64,000 nucleotides of DNA from the NCBI GenBank assembly GCA_021414085.1, contig JAIOPC010000014.1:186001-250000 (forward strand), read 5' to 3'. Of the stretch, positions 25,873 to 34,482 are shown one piece after another; positions within the stretch are counted from its first letter, which is position 1; each line of letters opens with the position of its first letter. Origin of the DNA: Actinomycetes bacterium. Its GTDB lineage: Bacteria > Actinomycetota > Acidimicrobiia > Acidimicrobiales > Ilumatobacteraceae. Below the pieces are notes generated by a model that saw nothing but the letters and a program-made list of their open reading frames with translations, was not told where the DNA came from and ran no database searches. The position numbers were made by a program, and so were the translations under genes.

Positions 25873-26109
25873 TCAGAAGAGAGCGGGCAACGCGATTGCC
25901 AAAACCAAAACCATCACGGCGGCCAGCACGAAGTACCAGCCCTGCCGTGCAATCGTTCGCCGATGCGCACGCGTCCGCCTGTTGCCGGTCTTTAGGTTGC
26001 GTAGAAAGGACCCAGCAGCCCGGATTTGACCCTCGGGTGTGTACAGCTCGCCCGGCCGAGATGTCGCCGCTTGCCAGTCATCACCCGAGCGATGGGGTGG
26101 TTGTGTCAT
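25873..26109 (-). CDS. small membrane protein
   Basis: 78 aa. A hydrophilic, basic N-terminal part (RNLKTGNRRTRAHRRTI) is followed by one C-terminal membrane segment, WYFVLAAVMVLVLAIALPALF. ATG 26109 is preceded by GGATGAG, 12 nt after the PAC2 gene stop, so it is probably co-transcribed. Not recognised; likely a C-tail-anchored inner membrane protein. Confidence 0.55.
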   Translation of the reverse strand: MTQPPHRSGDDWQAATSRPGELYTPEGQIRAAGSFLRNLKTGNRRTRAHRRTIARQGWYFVLAAVMVLVLAIALPALF

Positions 26110-26121
26110 AGCTCATCCAAC

Positions 26122-27004
26122 TCAGTCATCGCGCTGCTCACGGAGAAACTTCTCGAACTCGGCCGCGAGATCGTCGGCGCTCGGGATGGCAGCTTCCATC
26201 CGCCTGTCATACTCGTTTTCGAGCATGTTCACATATTTCGCCGCTGCCTCATCCTCGGCAACCGCCTCGTCGTGTAGGCCGCGCCAGCGCATTGCGTCCT
26301 CGGCCAGCGAGCCATGTGGAGCCGAGATGCCGAGCACGTGTTCCAGGTGGCCCAACAGTGCCTCCGACGATTGCGGATGCTTGGCGTTGCCGAGGTAGTG
26401 CGGCACGCCCACGCGCAATGAGACGGCCCGGAATGCCGGCGCGATCGAGACGTTCCTGCAGTACGCCGACGAGACCGGTGACACCCTGGTACTTCGGACG
26501 GCCGAGGCCGAGCGCTCTGGCTAGTCCGACAGTCGTGCTGCTGCCGGTCACCTGCGGTGGGCGTGAGTGCGGCACCGCCTCCGGCGCGGCTCCGACAGTC
26601 ACCACCACTTCGCAGCCGAGCGCAGTCGCCACTTCGATGATCGCGTCGGCGAAGGTTGCGTAACGCAGGTGCGGTTCGACCCCAGCAAGCAAGACGAGGT
26701 CGTGCGCGCATCCCGGAAAGCGCGCGACGCGAAACTCGTTCTCCGGCCAATGGATCTGACGTTCCTCGTCGTCGTCGAATGCGACGTGGGGCCTTTCCTG
26801 GGTGAAGTCGAAGAATGGGTCGGGGTCGATCGCGGCGACAACGGGCGTGATGCGATCAGCGGCCAAGGTCTCTACCGCATCGGTAGCGACCTCCGCGATG
26901 TCGAACCAACCGCGCAGCGCAAGCACCATGATCGGTCGATTGAGCTTCCCAAGGTCTTCGAAGGCCGTGGTGAGCACGTTCACGATTCCAGTTTGCCAAT
27001 TCAT
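26122..27004 (-). pseudogene. PAC2 family (proteasome assembly chaperone-like) protein, frameshifted
   Basis: The N-terminal part (RPIMVLALRGWFDIAEVATDAVE, then TGLVGVLQERLDRAGIP) is in one frame. The rest (AVSLRVGVPHYLGNAKHPQSSEALLGHLEHVL and an acidic helical tail, ending at 26122) is in another. Removing one C from the CCC at 26427-26429 joins them into a normal-length PAC2 protein. The downstream frame keeps good coding character and an intact stop, so the lesion is recent or a sequencing error. The N-terminus is uncertain: ATG 27004 is used, but GTG 27046 or a GTG just inside are possible. Divergent from the aminotransferase gene. Confidence 0.75.
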
Positions 27005-27039
27005 AGGGCCGATCAACAGCCCCCACGTAGAATCGGTTC

Positions 27040-28278
27040 GTGACACGAGCCGTCAACCGAACCGCTAACCGAACGTCTGCCCGGCTTGCCAGCATCGCCG
27101 AGTCGGCAACGTTGGCCGTCGACGCGAAAGCGAAGGCCTTGCAGGCGCAAGCGGTGAAGGAAGGCGGCGAGAAGGTGATCGGCTTCGGAGCCGGCGAACC
27201 CGACTTCCCGACACCAGAGAACATCGTCGAGGCCGCCGCGCGTGCTTGTCGCGACCCGAAGTGGCACAAGTACACACCGGCAGCTGGCTTGCCTGAGCTG
27301 CGCGAGGCGATCGCTGCCAAGACGCTGCGCGACAGCGGCTTTGAGTGCAAGGGCAGTCAGGTACTGGTTACCAACGGAGGAAAGCACGCGGTCTTCACCG
27401 CCTTCGCCGCGCTGTGTGATCCGGGCGACGAAGTGATTTGCCCCGCGCCGTACTGGACGACCTACCCCGAATCGATCACGCTCGCGGGTGGGGTGCCGGT
27501 CGTTGTGCAGACCGACGAGCACAGCGGCTTCAAGGTGACGGTCGAACAACTCGATGCCGCACTCACGCCGCGCACGAAGGCGCTGCTGTTCGTGAGCCCC
27601 GACAACCCGAGCGGCGCGGTTTACACACCCGACGAAGTGGGTGCGATTGGTCGCTGGGCCGTCGACAACGGCGTGTGGGTGCTCACCGACGAGATCTACG
27701 AGCATCTGGTGTTCGGCGACAACAGGTTCGTGTCGATGCCGACCGTCGTTCCGGAACTGGCCAACCAGTGCCTAATTGTCAACGGCGTCGCGAAGACCTA
27801 CGCGATGACGGGCTGGCGCGTCGGCTGGCTCATCGGGCCACCCGACGTGATGAAGGCCGCGATCAACTTTCAATCGCACAGCACGTCCAACGTCAACAAT
27901 GTGGCGCAGGCCGCCGCCCTCGAAGCCGTCAGTGGTGATCTGTCGGCAGTGGCAATGATGCGCGAGGCGTTCGCCCGTCGCGCAGTCACGATGCACCGCA
28001 TGCTGAACGAGATCCCTGGCGTGAACGCGATCGTGCCGCAGGGCGCCTTCTACTGCTATCCGAACTTTTCGGCTCTGCTTGGCAAGCCGCTCGGCCCCAA
28101 TGGCACCGTGTCGAACAACACGCTCGAACTCGCCGACGCGATTCTTGGCCAGGCGAAGGTCGCCTTTGTGCCGGGCGAGGCGTTCGGTACACCTGGCTAC
28201 GCGCGGTTTAGTTTCGCGATGGCCGACGACGACATGCAGGAAGGCATTCGCCGCATTCGCGAATGGGTGGTTGCGTGA
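27040..28278 (+). CDS. class I/II pyridoxal-phosphate aminotransferase (aspartate aminotransferase-like)
   Basis: 412 aa, fold type I, subgroup I-gamma Asp[60 protein letters not shown], the PLP Lys in [16 protein letters not shown], and a late Arg in [12 protein letters not shown]. Transfers the amino group from Asp to 2-oxoglutarate. GTG 27040 has TAGAAT 6 nt upstream, so it is probably leaderless. Stop overlaps the next aminotransferase gene (GTGA). Confidence 0.93.
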   Translation: MTRAVNRTANRTSARLASIAESATLAVDAKAKALQAQAVKEGGEKVIGFGAGEPDFPTPENIVEAAARACRDPKWHKYTPAAGLPELREAIAAKTLRDSGFECKGSQVLVTNGGKHAVFTAFAALCDPGDEVICPAPYWTTYPESITLAGGVPVVVQTDEHSGFKVTVEQLDAALTPRTKALLFVSPDNPSGAVYTPDEVGAIGRWAVDNGVWVLTDEIYEHLVFGDNRFVSMPTVVPELANQCLIVNGVAKTYAMTGWRVGWLIGPPDVMKAAINFQSHSTSNVNNVAQAAALEAVSGDLSAVAMMREAFARRAVTMHRMLNEIPGVNAIVPQGAFYCYPNFSALLGKPLGPNGTVSNNTLELADAILGQAKVAFVPGEAFGTPGYARFSFAMADDDMQEGIRRIREWVVA

Positions 28279-29447
28279 CGCAACCGGCGTACGACTTCGA
28301 GTCGATCTCGCTCGAGTGGTTGCACTCGAAGCCGGGAGCGAAGTGGCACCGCACGCCGGATGCAATTGCGGCGTGGGTCGCCGACATGGATTTCGCGCCC
28401 GCCCCAGCCATCACGGCGGCGCTGACGGGAGCGATCGCGACTGGCGACCTCGGCTACCCCGACTGGCGCAGCATTGTCGGCGAATCTGGCGCTACCGACG
28501 CGTTCGTCGATCGCTGCGAGCGGCGCTACGGCTGGCAGATCAACGCCTCGGACACCCGCGAGTTCAACGATGTGGTGCAGGCCATCCAGCTCGTGCTGCA
28601 TACGTGCACGTCGCCCGGCGATGGCGTGGTCGTGCACTCGCCCACGTATCCGCCGTTCCTGAACAGCATCGAGACCACTGGTTGTCGGCTGGTACCGATC
28701 CCGGCGCAGCGCACAGAGTCGTCGCCCACTGGTTGGGCGTTCGACTACGACGCACTGGAGTCGACGTTGCGTGGCCAGCCCGCAAGAGTGTTGCTGTTGT
28801 GCCATCCGCAGAATCCCACCGGGCACGTCTTCTCCGACGACGAGTTGAGGGCGCTCGCCGCGCTTGCCGAGCGCCACGACTTGCTGATCATCTCCGACGA
28901 GATTCATGCCGACCTCACGTATTCGCCACACGTTCATCGCCCGATGGCATTGTTCGCGCCCGATCGCACCGTCAGCATTCACGCGGCATCGAAGGCGTTC
29001 AATCTGGCGGGCATGCGCTACGCAATTGCGCACTTCGGTTCACAAGTGGCGCGCAAAGCTGCGAACGCGCTGCCGGAGCATTTGCTAGGCGCAACCAACC
29101 TGATGGGCGCGGTGGCGGTGGAAGCAGCCTGGCGCGACGGCGATGAATGGTTAGCAGCCGTCCTGGCGCACCTCGATCGTCAGCGGCTGCTACTCGCGGA
29201 GCTGCTTGCCGAACATCTGCCGCAGGTGAAGTACGTGCCGCCCGCGGCGACGTACTTGGCCTGGCTCGATTGCCGGGCGTTGCCTTACGGCGACGATCCG
29301 TCGATCAAGTTCCTTGAGCGCGGTGTGCGGTTGAGCGAAGGTCCCAACTTCGGCAGCGAAGGAATAGGTTTCGCCCGCTTGAATTTCGCCACCAGCTCGA
29401 CGGTGCTCCGCGAAATCGTCGCGCGCATGCGTCCCCTCGCGGCTTAG
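28275..29447 (+). CDS. MalY/PatB family PLP enzyme (C-S lyase / aminotransferase)
   Basis: 390 aa. [18 protein letters not shown] at the N-terminus, [35 protein letters not shown], and the PLP Lys in [13 protein letters not shown] are typical of MalY/PatB beta-C-S lyases (cystathionine beta-lyase activity in several members). GTG 28275 overlaps the previous stop; the reading upstream to 28263 lies inside that gene. Ends convergently over the cobO stop. Confidence 0.92.
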   Translation: MTQPAYDFESISLEWLHSKPGAKWHRTPDAIAAWVADMDFAPAPAITAALTGAIATGDLGYPDWRSIVGESGATDAFVDRCERRYGWQINASDTREFNDVVQAIQLVLHTCTSPGDGVVVHSPTYPPFLNSIETTGCRLVPIPAQRTESSPTGWAFDYDALESTLRGQPARVLLLCHPQNPTGHVFSDDELRALAALAERHDLLIISDEIHADLTYSPHVHRPMALFAPDRTVSIHAASKAFNLAGMRYAIAHFGSQVARKAANALPEHLLGATNLMGAVAVEAAWRDGDEWLAAVLAHLDRQRLLLAELLAEHLPQVKYVPPAATYLAWLDCRALPYGDDPSIKFLERGVRLSEGPNFGSEGIGFARLNFATSSTVLREIVARMRPLAA

Positions 29448-30016
29448 TAGTCGATGCCGCGTTTGGCGGTGATGCCTGCAGCGTAGGCGTGCTTGATCTC
29501 GCGCATTTCGGTCACGGTGTCGGCGACATCGATGATTTCCTGCGGTGCGTCGCGGCCGGTGATTACTAGCGAGACGTGCTTCGGACGGTTGACGATCGCG
29601 GCGACGACGTCGGCCGTTTCGATCCAGCCCCAGGTGCACAGATAGGTCAGCTCGTCGAGGATGACGAGGTCGTGTTTGCCAGCGGCAATGACGGTCGCAG
29701 CTTGGGCCCACGACTCGCGAGCGAGCGCGATGTCGTGATCAAGGTTCTCGGAGTCCCAGGTAAAGCCGGTGCCGAGTGTGTGCCAGTCGACGCCGAGTTG
29801 CAGGCCAATCGTTTCTTCGCCGACCTTCCACTGGCCGCTCTTCACGAACTGCAGCACGGCGACATTCCATTGCCGCGCGACTGCGCGCAGCATGACCCCG
29901 AACGCAGCCGAGCTCTTGCCCTTGCCATTGCCAGTGTTGACCAGCACCAGCGATTCAGCGCGCCGAAGCCCATCCGGTCGCGGGTCTTCCTCAAGTGGTT
30001 TCGTCGTGTCAGTCAT
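29444..30016 (-). CDS. cobO: cob(I)yrinic acid a,c-diamide adenosyltransferase
   Basis: 190 aa, CobA/CobO/BtuR type: P-loop LVNTGNGKGKSSAAFG near the N-terminus, VLQFVKSGQWKVGEE, and the Walker B-like HDLVILDELTYLC. It adenosylates corrinoids to give the AdoCbl form. ATG 30016 is preferred over an upstream extension. Divergent from the cobalamin-riboswitch btuFCD operon, which fits a cobalamin-salvage locus. Confidence 0.94.
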   Translation of the reverse strand: MTDTTKPLEEDPRPDGLRRAESLVLVNTGNGKGKSSAAFGVMLRAVARQWNVAVLQFVKSGQWKVGEETIGLQLGVDWHTLGTGFTWDSENLDHDIALARESWAQAATVIAAGKHDLVILDELTYLCTWGWIETADVVAAIVNRPKHVSLVITGRDAPQEIIDVADTVTEMREIKHAYAAGITAKRGIDY

Positions 30017-30048
30017 GAAGGTTGCGAGCATATGCAATTGCGGCGCTA

Positions 30049-30305
30049 AGGTTGCTTCGTCTCACCGCGCAAGCGATGGGATGCATGGTGTTCAGCGAAG
30101 CCGGTGAGAACCCGGCACTGTCCCGCAACGGTGGTTCGAGTCTTCCTTTCGGGGAAGCGCACGACGAGTCCGGTCGCCTGGGTTCCATGTCCGTAACCCA
30201 CACCCTCGAGGCAAGGGCGGTTCGCGGCGGTTTCGCCCGCCGGAATCCATCTTGTCCTCCTGAAACCGGAGGACGATCTCCTCCGGAGAAACGGAGGATT
30301 GATCC
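30049..30305 (+). ncRNA. cobalamin riboswitch with expression platform
   Basis: The core AAGCCGGTGAGAACCCGGC, then CTGTCCCGCAACGGT and a B12-box-like GAGTCCGGTCGCCTGGG, match the cobalamin aptamer (about 30049-30215). The rest up to the btuF start contains two mutually exclusive hairpin sets that hide or free the btuF Shine-Dalgarno. It fills the 289-bp gap between cobO and btuF. Confidence 0.92.
30254..30298 (+). promoter_or_regulatory. Shine-Dalgarno-sequestering switch hairpins of btuF
   Basis: State A: GTCCTCC (30254-30260) pairs with GGAGGAC (30268-30274), and TCCTCCG (30279-30285) with CGGAGGA (30292-30298), burying the Shine-Dalgarno GGAGG 7 nt before ATG 30306. State B: CCGGAGGA (30266-30273) pairs with TCCTCCGG (30279-30286), which frees it. 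This is translational control. Confidence 0.7.
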
Positions 30306-31202
30306 ATGAAAAGGTTCAGTTCATTAGCCGCGCTGACGGCGTTGCTACTTACATCGGCCGCTTGCGGCGACAGCAGTGAGAACGACAACAAACCCGAGAG
30401 CTCCGACAGTTCAACGGCGGCGGAAACAAACGACGCACCAAAGGCAATCATCAGCCTTTCGCCGTCGTCGACCGAGCAGCTGTTTGCGATCGGCGCTGGC
30501 GATCAAGTGATCGCGGTCGATGAGTACAGCGACTACCCGGCACAAGCCTTGGAGTTACCGCACGACCTCTCTGGCTTCGAGCCCAACGTTGAGGCGATCG
30601 CCGCGTTGAAACCGGACCTCGTCGTGATGGAGAGCACCCAAGTCCAAGAGCAACTGGAAGCACTCGGCATCAACGTCTTTGTCGCACTCGCGCCCGCCAC
30701 GTTCGACGATCTGTACACGCAGATCGAGCAACTCGGCGCGGCGACCGGGCACGTCGGTGAGGCCGCGGAACTGGTCGGCCAGATGCAAACTGATGTCGCG
30801 GCGGCGCTGGCTGCCGTACCCGCACCGGCCGAGCCGTTGTCGATCTATCACGAGCTCGACCCGACCTACTACACCGTCACGAGCGGGATCTTCATCGGTC
30901 AGGTGTACACGCTGTTCGGCCTTACCAACATCGCCGACGGCGTCGAAGCTGGCAACGACTACCCGCAGCTGAGCGCTGAATACATCATTGCGTCTGCGCC
31001 CGACGTGATCTTTCTGGCCGACACGAAGTACGCCGGGGAATCGGCGGAGAGTGTTTCCGCTCGCGCGGGATGGGATGTAATCCCGGCTGTCGCCAACGGC
31101 AATGTGGTTGCGATGGACGACGACATCGCTTCGCGGTGGGGCCCTCGCATCATCGACTACATCAAGGCAGTGTCAGCCGCGCTGGCACTCGTTTCGGCAT
31201 AG
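30306..31202 (+). CDS. btuF: cobalamin ABC transporter substrate-binding lipoprotein
   Basis: 298 aa. The lipoprotein signal ends in a lipobox (TSAAC, Cys20), then comes an acidic Ser/Thr linker. The BtuF/FecB-like fold starts at AIISLSPSSTEQLFAIGAGDQVIAVDEYSDYP, with the usual backbone pattern NVEAIAALKPDLVVMES and AWRAG-like SARAGWDVIPAVANGNVVAMDDD. Captures vitamin B12 outside the membrane. The preceding riboswitch and following BtuCD genes fix the substrate. Confidence 0.93.
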   Translation: MKRFSSLAALTALLLTSAACGDSSENDNKPESSDSSTAAETNDAPKAIISLSPSSTEQLFAIGAGDQVIAVDEYSDYPAQALELPHDLSGFEPNVEAIAALKPDLVVMESTQVQEQLEALGINVFVALAPATFDDLYTQIEQLGAATGHVGEAAELVGQMQTDVAAALAAVPAPAEPLSIYHELDPTYYTVTSGIFIGQVYTLFGLTNIADGVEAGNDYPQLSAEYIIASAPDVIFLADTKYAGESAESVSARAGWDVIPAVANGNVVAMDDDIASRWGPRIIDYIKAVSAALALVSA

Positions 31203-31210
31203 GAATGCCA

Positions 31211-32188
31211 ATGACGACGAACCGTCGCGGGTGGGTCTGGCTGCTCGCGGCCACGCTCCTGCTCGCGGCGGCCGTCGTGCTTGGTGTGATGGTCGGGCCA
31301 GCGGGCTCGCTGTCGGCCGCGAACTGGAACATCATCTGGAATGTGCGCATGCCGCGCGTTGCGCTCGCAGCCATTGTCGGCGCGATGTTGTCACTCGCTG
31401 GTGCTTCCTACCAGGGCGTCTTCCGCAACCCGCTCGTCGATCCGTATCTCCTTGGTGCCGCCGGAGGTGCTGGTCTCGGCGCGACGATGGTGATTGCGTT
31501 CGGTCGTGCGGCGACCAGCGATTGGTTTGTCGACCCACTTCCGCTGGCGGCGTTTCTGGGAGCGATCGCGGCCGTCACCGTCACGTACCTTGCCGGCGCG
31601 GCATTTGGTTCGATGCGCACTTCGACGTCGCTCGTTCTCGCAGGTGTCGCGGTTGCCTCGCTGACATCTGCGATTCAAGCCTTCGTGCTGCAACGGTCTA
31701 GCGACGGTGTGATTCGTGCGGTGTACAACTGGCTGCTCGGCTCGTTGGTCAATGCCAGTTGGCACGACGTGCGGTTGGTGTTGCCCTACGTCGTGGTGAG
31801 CGGAGCCGTGCTGCTGGCGCACCGGCGCCACCTCGATGTGTTGCGCGTCGGCGACGACGAAGCGCTCACCCTCGGGCTCGACGTGCGACGGGTGCGCATC
31901 ACTGTCGTGGCGGCGGCGACGATCGGCACGGCTGCGGTGGTCAGCGTCAGCGGCCTCATCGCGTTTGTTGGCATCGTCGTACCGCACGCTGTACGGATGG
32001 TGTGCGGCGGCTCGTATCGGCGAGTGCTGCCGATCTCCATCGCCGTCGGCGCGGCGTTCCTCATCCTCGCCGATATTCCGGGCCGCATGTTGCAGAACCC
32101 GGCCGAGACACCACTCGGCGTTGTCACCGCCTTCTGCGGTGCTCCGTTCTTTATGGTGTTGCTGCGCACACGACGGGCAACCGTATGA
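31211..32188 (+). CDS. btuC: cobalamin ABC transporter permease
   Basis: 325 aa, FecCD/BtuC family with about 10 membrane segments: NVRMPRVALAAIVGAMLSLAGASYQGVFRNPLVDPYLLG is the family signature, and SGLIAFVGIVVPHAVRM is the coupling-helix region. ATG 31211 has AGGA 6 nt upstream; ATG 31205 is the alternative. Stop overlaps btuD (ATGA). Confidence 0.95.
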   Translation: MTTNRRGWVWLLAATLLLAAAVVLGVMVGPAGSLSAANWNIIWNVRMPRVALAAIVGAMLSLAGASYQGVFRNPLVDPYLLGAAGGAGLGATMVIAFGRAATSDWFVDPLPLAAFLGAIAAVTVTYLAGAAFGSMRTSTSLVLAGVAVASLTSAIQAFVLQRSSDGVIRAVYNWLLGSLVNASWHDVRLVLPYVVVSGAVLLAHRRHLDVLRVGDDEALTLGLDVRRVRITVVAAATIGTAAVVSVSGLIAFVGIVVPHAVRMVCGGSYRRVLPISIAVGAAFLILADIPGRMLQNPAETPLGVVTAFCGAPFFMVLLRTRRATV

Positions 32189-32967
32189 GCGAGCTCTTGT
32201 TCGGCGACCTCAGCGTCAGCTACGACGGCCGCGTCGCGGTGCACCCGCTGACGCTCGCTGTGCCATCGGGTGGCTGGCTGTGCCTGATCGGCCCCAACGG
32301 CGCGGGCAAATCGAGCGTGTTGCGTTCGGCGTGCGGACTGGTCGCCCACGGCGGTTCGGTAACTGTCGCCGGTGTCGACACCGCAACCATGTCGACACGG
32401 CGCCGTTCTCGCGCGATCGCATTTGTACCGCAGGTGCCAGTGTTGCCCGCCGATATGACTGTTTATGAGTACGTGCTGCTGGGGCGCAGTCCCTTCATCA
32501 GCTACTTCGGTGTTGCATCTGCAAGTGACCGGGCGGCGGCCGCAGAAGTCTTAGGTGAACTCGACCTCGCCGATTTCGCGCAGCGGCGACTGGAGACACT
32601 CAGTGGCGGCGAGCGACAGCGGATTGTTCTCGCCCGAGCGATCGCACAAGGGTCGCCCGTCTTGCTGCTCGACGAACCAACGAGTGCGCTCGATATCGGG
32701 CATCAGCAACAAGCGTTGGAGCTTGTCGATCGCATGCGCCGCGAGCGCGGGCTGACGGTGGTGTCGGCGATGCACGACTTGACGCTCGCCGGGCTTTACG
32801 CCGATCGACTGGCGTTGCTGCACGAAGGCGGATTGGTAGCGCAGGGCTCGCCCGCGGAAGTGTTACGTGCCGAGATTCTGAGCGAGTTTTATGGCGTCAG
32901 CGTGCGCGTGCACTACGAAGACGACGGCACCGCAATCGTGATTCCCAACCGCCGCACTCGTGTCTAG
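32185..32967 (+). CDS. btuD: cobalamin ABC transporter ATP-binding protein
   Basis: 260 aa. Walker A GPNGAGKSS, Q-loop FVPQ, ABC signature TLSGGERQRI, Walker B VLLLDEPTSALD and switch His in SAMHDL. Powers BtuC. ATGA overlap with btuC. Ends convergently, with stop codons overlapping the FMN-binding protein gene. Confidence 0.96.
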   Translation: MSELLFGDLSVSYDGRVAVHPLTLAVPSGGWLCLIGPNGAGKSSVLRSACGLVAHGGSVTVAGVDTATMSTRRRSRAIAFVPQVPVLPADMTVYEYVLLGRSPFISYFGVASASDRAAAAEVLGELDLADFAQRRLETLSGGERQRIVLARAIAQGSPVLLLDEPTSALDIGHQQQALELVDRMRRERGLTVVSAMHDLTLAGLYADRLALLHEGGLVAQGSPAEVLRAEILSEFYGVSVRVHYEDDGTAIVIPNRRTRV

Positions 32968-33872
32968 GCGATCGCAGTGATGCCAGCGGCGCGAGCTTGG
33001 TCGATGGCCGATTGCAGCGACTTCTTGTAGGCGTTGCTGGTGTAAGTCGCACCCGAGACGCTGTTGATCTGGGCGCTTTGTGCCGCCAACACCTCGTTGC
33101 GCAATGTGGGCAGCGCGCGGGCGTTGATGCGCACGCTTGTGCCGTCGCCATCGGGGTAGGCAACCACAGCGACTTCGCTGATCCCACCGTTCGTGAATTG
33201 CAATTGCACCTGCACGGGGCCGTACCGCGTGTCGATGACGTCGCCGTTGAAAGCCTGAACGACCGGAACGACCGGGGCGGCAATCGTCGTTGGTGCGACC
33301 ACGACGGTTGTGGCCGAGTCGACAACGGGGGTCGTCGCCGGAACTGTGCTGGGCGTCGCGGGTGCGGCGCCGGTGGTTGCGACCGGGACCGCGGTCGGGA
33401 GAGCGGCGAGAGCCTGGTTGGCGGCCTGCGTCGTGTTGATGTCAGCGAATAGGTAAACCAGACCAGCGGTGGTCGCGCAGCTCAGTGCGAGCGCTCCGAA
33501 CTTGGCTACCCGGGCGGGCCGCTTGCGACGAGCCTGCTTTCCTGCCAGTGGCCGTGCGGTTTGGCCGGCAGGTTGCCGCGCCGCCTGTAGCGCAGCGAGC
33601 CGTGCCGCTTGCGGTGAGGCTGGCGGTGCTGCTGGTGATGCTGGCTGCGGGGCGTACTGCCGTGCTGGCTGCGGCGCCGGTTGCGGTGCGTACTGCCGTG
33701 CCGCTTGCAGGGCGTATTGCCGTGCGTTGAGTGTGGCAGTTGGTGGGGCGAACTGTCGCGGGCTGGTACCGGTTGGCACCTGTCGGTTGTTGGTGCCTTG
33801 CCGCTCGCGCTCGAGACGCTCGAGACGTGCCAGCAGCGGGTCTCCTGGGGGAAGTATCCGGCGATCACTCAT
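32964..33872 (-). CDS. FMN-binding domain protein, membrane-anchored
   Basis: 302 aa. A Gln/Ala/Pro/Arg low-complexity cytosolic region (repeats like ARQYAPQPAPQ, residues about 40-105) precedes one membrane segment, FGALALSCATTAGLVYLF, then a Thr/Val/Pro linker. The C-terminal FMN_bind domain (DVIDTRYGPVQVQLQFTNGGISEV to SGATYTSNAYKKSLQSAI) carries SGAT, the ApbE flavinylation motif whose Thr holds FMN covalently. The domain is predicted extracytosolic. ATG 33872 chosen over an upstream TTG. Downstream of a ferric-reductase-like membrane protein, a likely electron partner. Confidence 0.88.
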   Translation of the reverse strand: MSDRRILPPGDPLLARLERLERERQGTNNRQVPTGTSPRQFAPPTATLNARQYALQAARQYAPQPAPQPARQYAPQPASPAAPPASPQAARLAALQAARQPAGQTARPLAGKQARRKRPARVAKFGALALSCATTAGLVYLFADINTTQAANQALAALPTAVPVATTGAAPATPSTVPATTPVVDSATTVVVAPTTIAAPVVPVVQAFNGDVIDTRYGPVQVQLQFTNGGISEVAVVAYPDGDGTSVRINARALPTLRNEVLAAQSAQINSVSGATYTSNAYKKSLQSAIDQARAAGITAIA

Positions 33873-33936
33873 GCCCCCATACAAGCGAGGCAATCTCAGA
33901 GCGGCGTGAGAGGAATATTGGAGCCAGCTGTGAATT

Positions 33937-34482
33937 TCAGCCCTGGTGGGTGCGGTTCACCAGCAACGCCAGGACGCGCACCCCAAGGGCGTAGACCGCC
34001 AACGCAGCCGTGATCGCCAACCCGGCCTCAAACGCCAACGTGGTTGCATCGATCCCGACCTGAAACGCATGCAATCCGGCGAGGGCGACGCCCACCACTG
34101 AAGTGAGATGTACCAAGCGCCAAAGCCGCGGGCGCAGGCGCTTACGAGGCCACGATGTGAAGACCGTGATTGCGAAGGTGTACGTCGCAATCACACCCCA
34201 CGTGATGGCCCAACTCGCGTTCTTGGCAGTGCCTGGTACGAGGACTTGCAGCAGCCCGATGCCAGAGTTGCGATCGAGGTAAGAGGCGACGATATGCACC
34301 ACCGTAAATACCAGCGTCGTGCCCCCAAGCCAGTTGTGCAGATCGAGCCACCAGGCTGGCCGACGTCGTTCGCCGGTGTTGCGCGACGAGAAGAAGAAAC
34401 CGAAGACCAATGCCGCCACCGCGAGAACCGTCGCAACGATGCCAGTCGCACGCGTGATGTACCACCATTGAGTGTCGGTCAA
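33937..34482 (-). CDS. ferric reductase-like transmembrane protein
   Basis: 181 aa with about five membrane segments and paired histidines suited to two hemes: LHNWLGG, VVHIVAS, LVHLTSVVG and LHAFQVG. This is the ferric reductase-like (FRD/MsrQ-type) heme b domain without a flavin domain. It starts at TTG 34482 in a TTGA overlap with the histidine kinase stop. It would move electrons across the membrane, perhaps to the adjacent FMN-binding protein. Confidence 0.85.
   Translation of the reverse strand: MTDTQWWYITRATGIVATVLAVAALVFGFFFSSRNTGERRRPAWWLDLHNWLGGTTLVFTVVHIVASYLDRNSGIGLLQVLVPGTAKNASWAITWGVIATYTFAITVFTSWPRKRLRPRLWRLVHLTSVVGVALAGLHAFQVGIDATTLAFEAGLAITAALAVYALGVRVLALLVNRTHQG

Noticed and set aside
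33560-33740. Repetitive GCCGTGC/TACTGC tract considered as an intergenic repeat
   Set aside because: It is the coding region for the Gln/Ala/Pro/Arg-rich segment of the FMN-binding protein.
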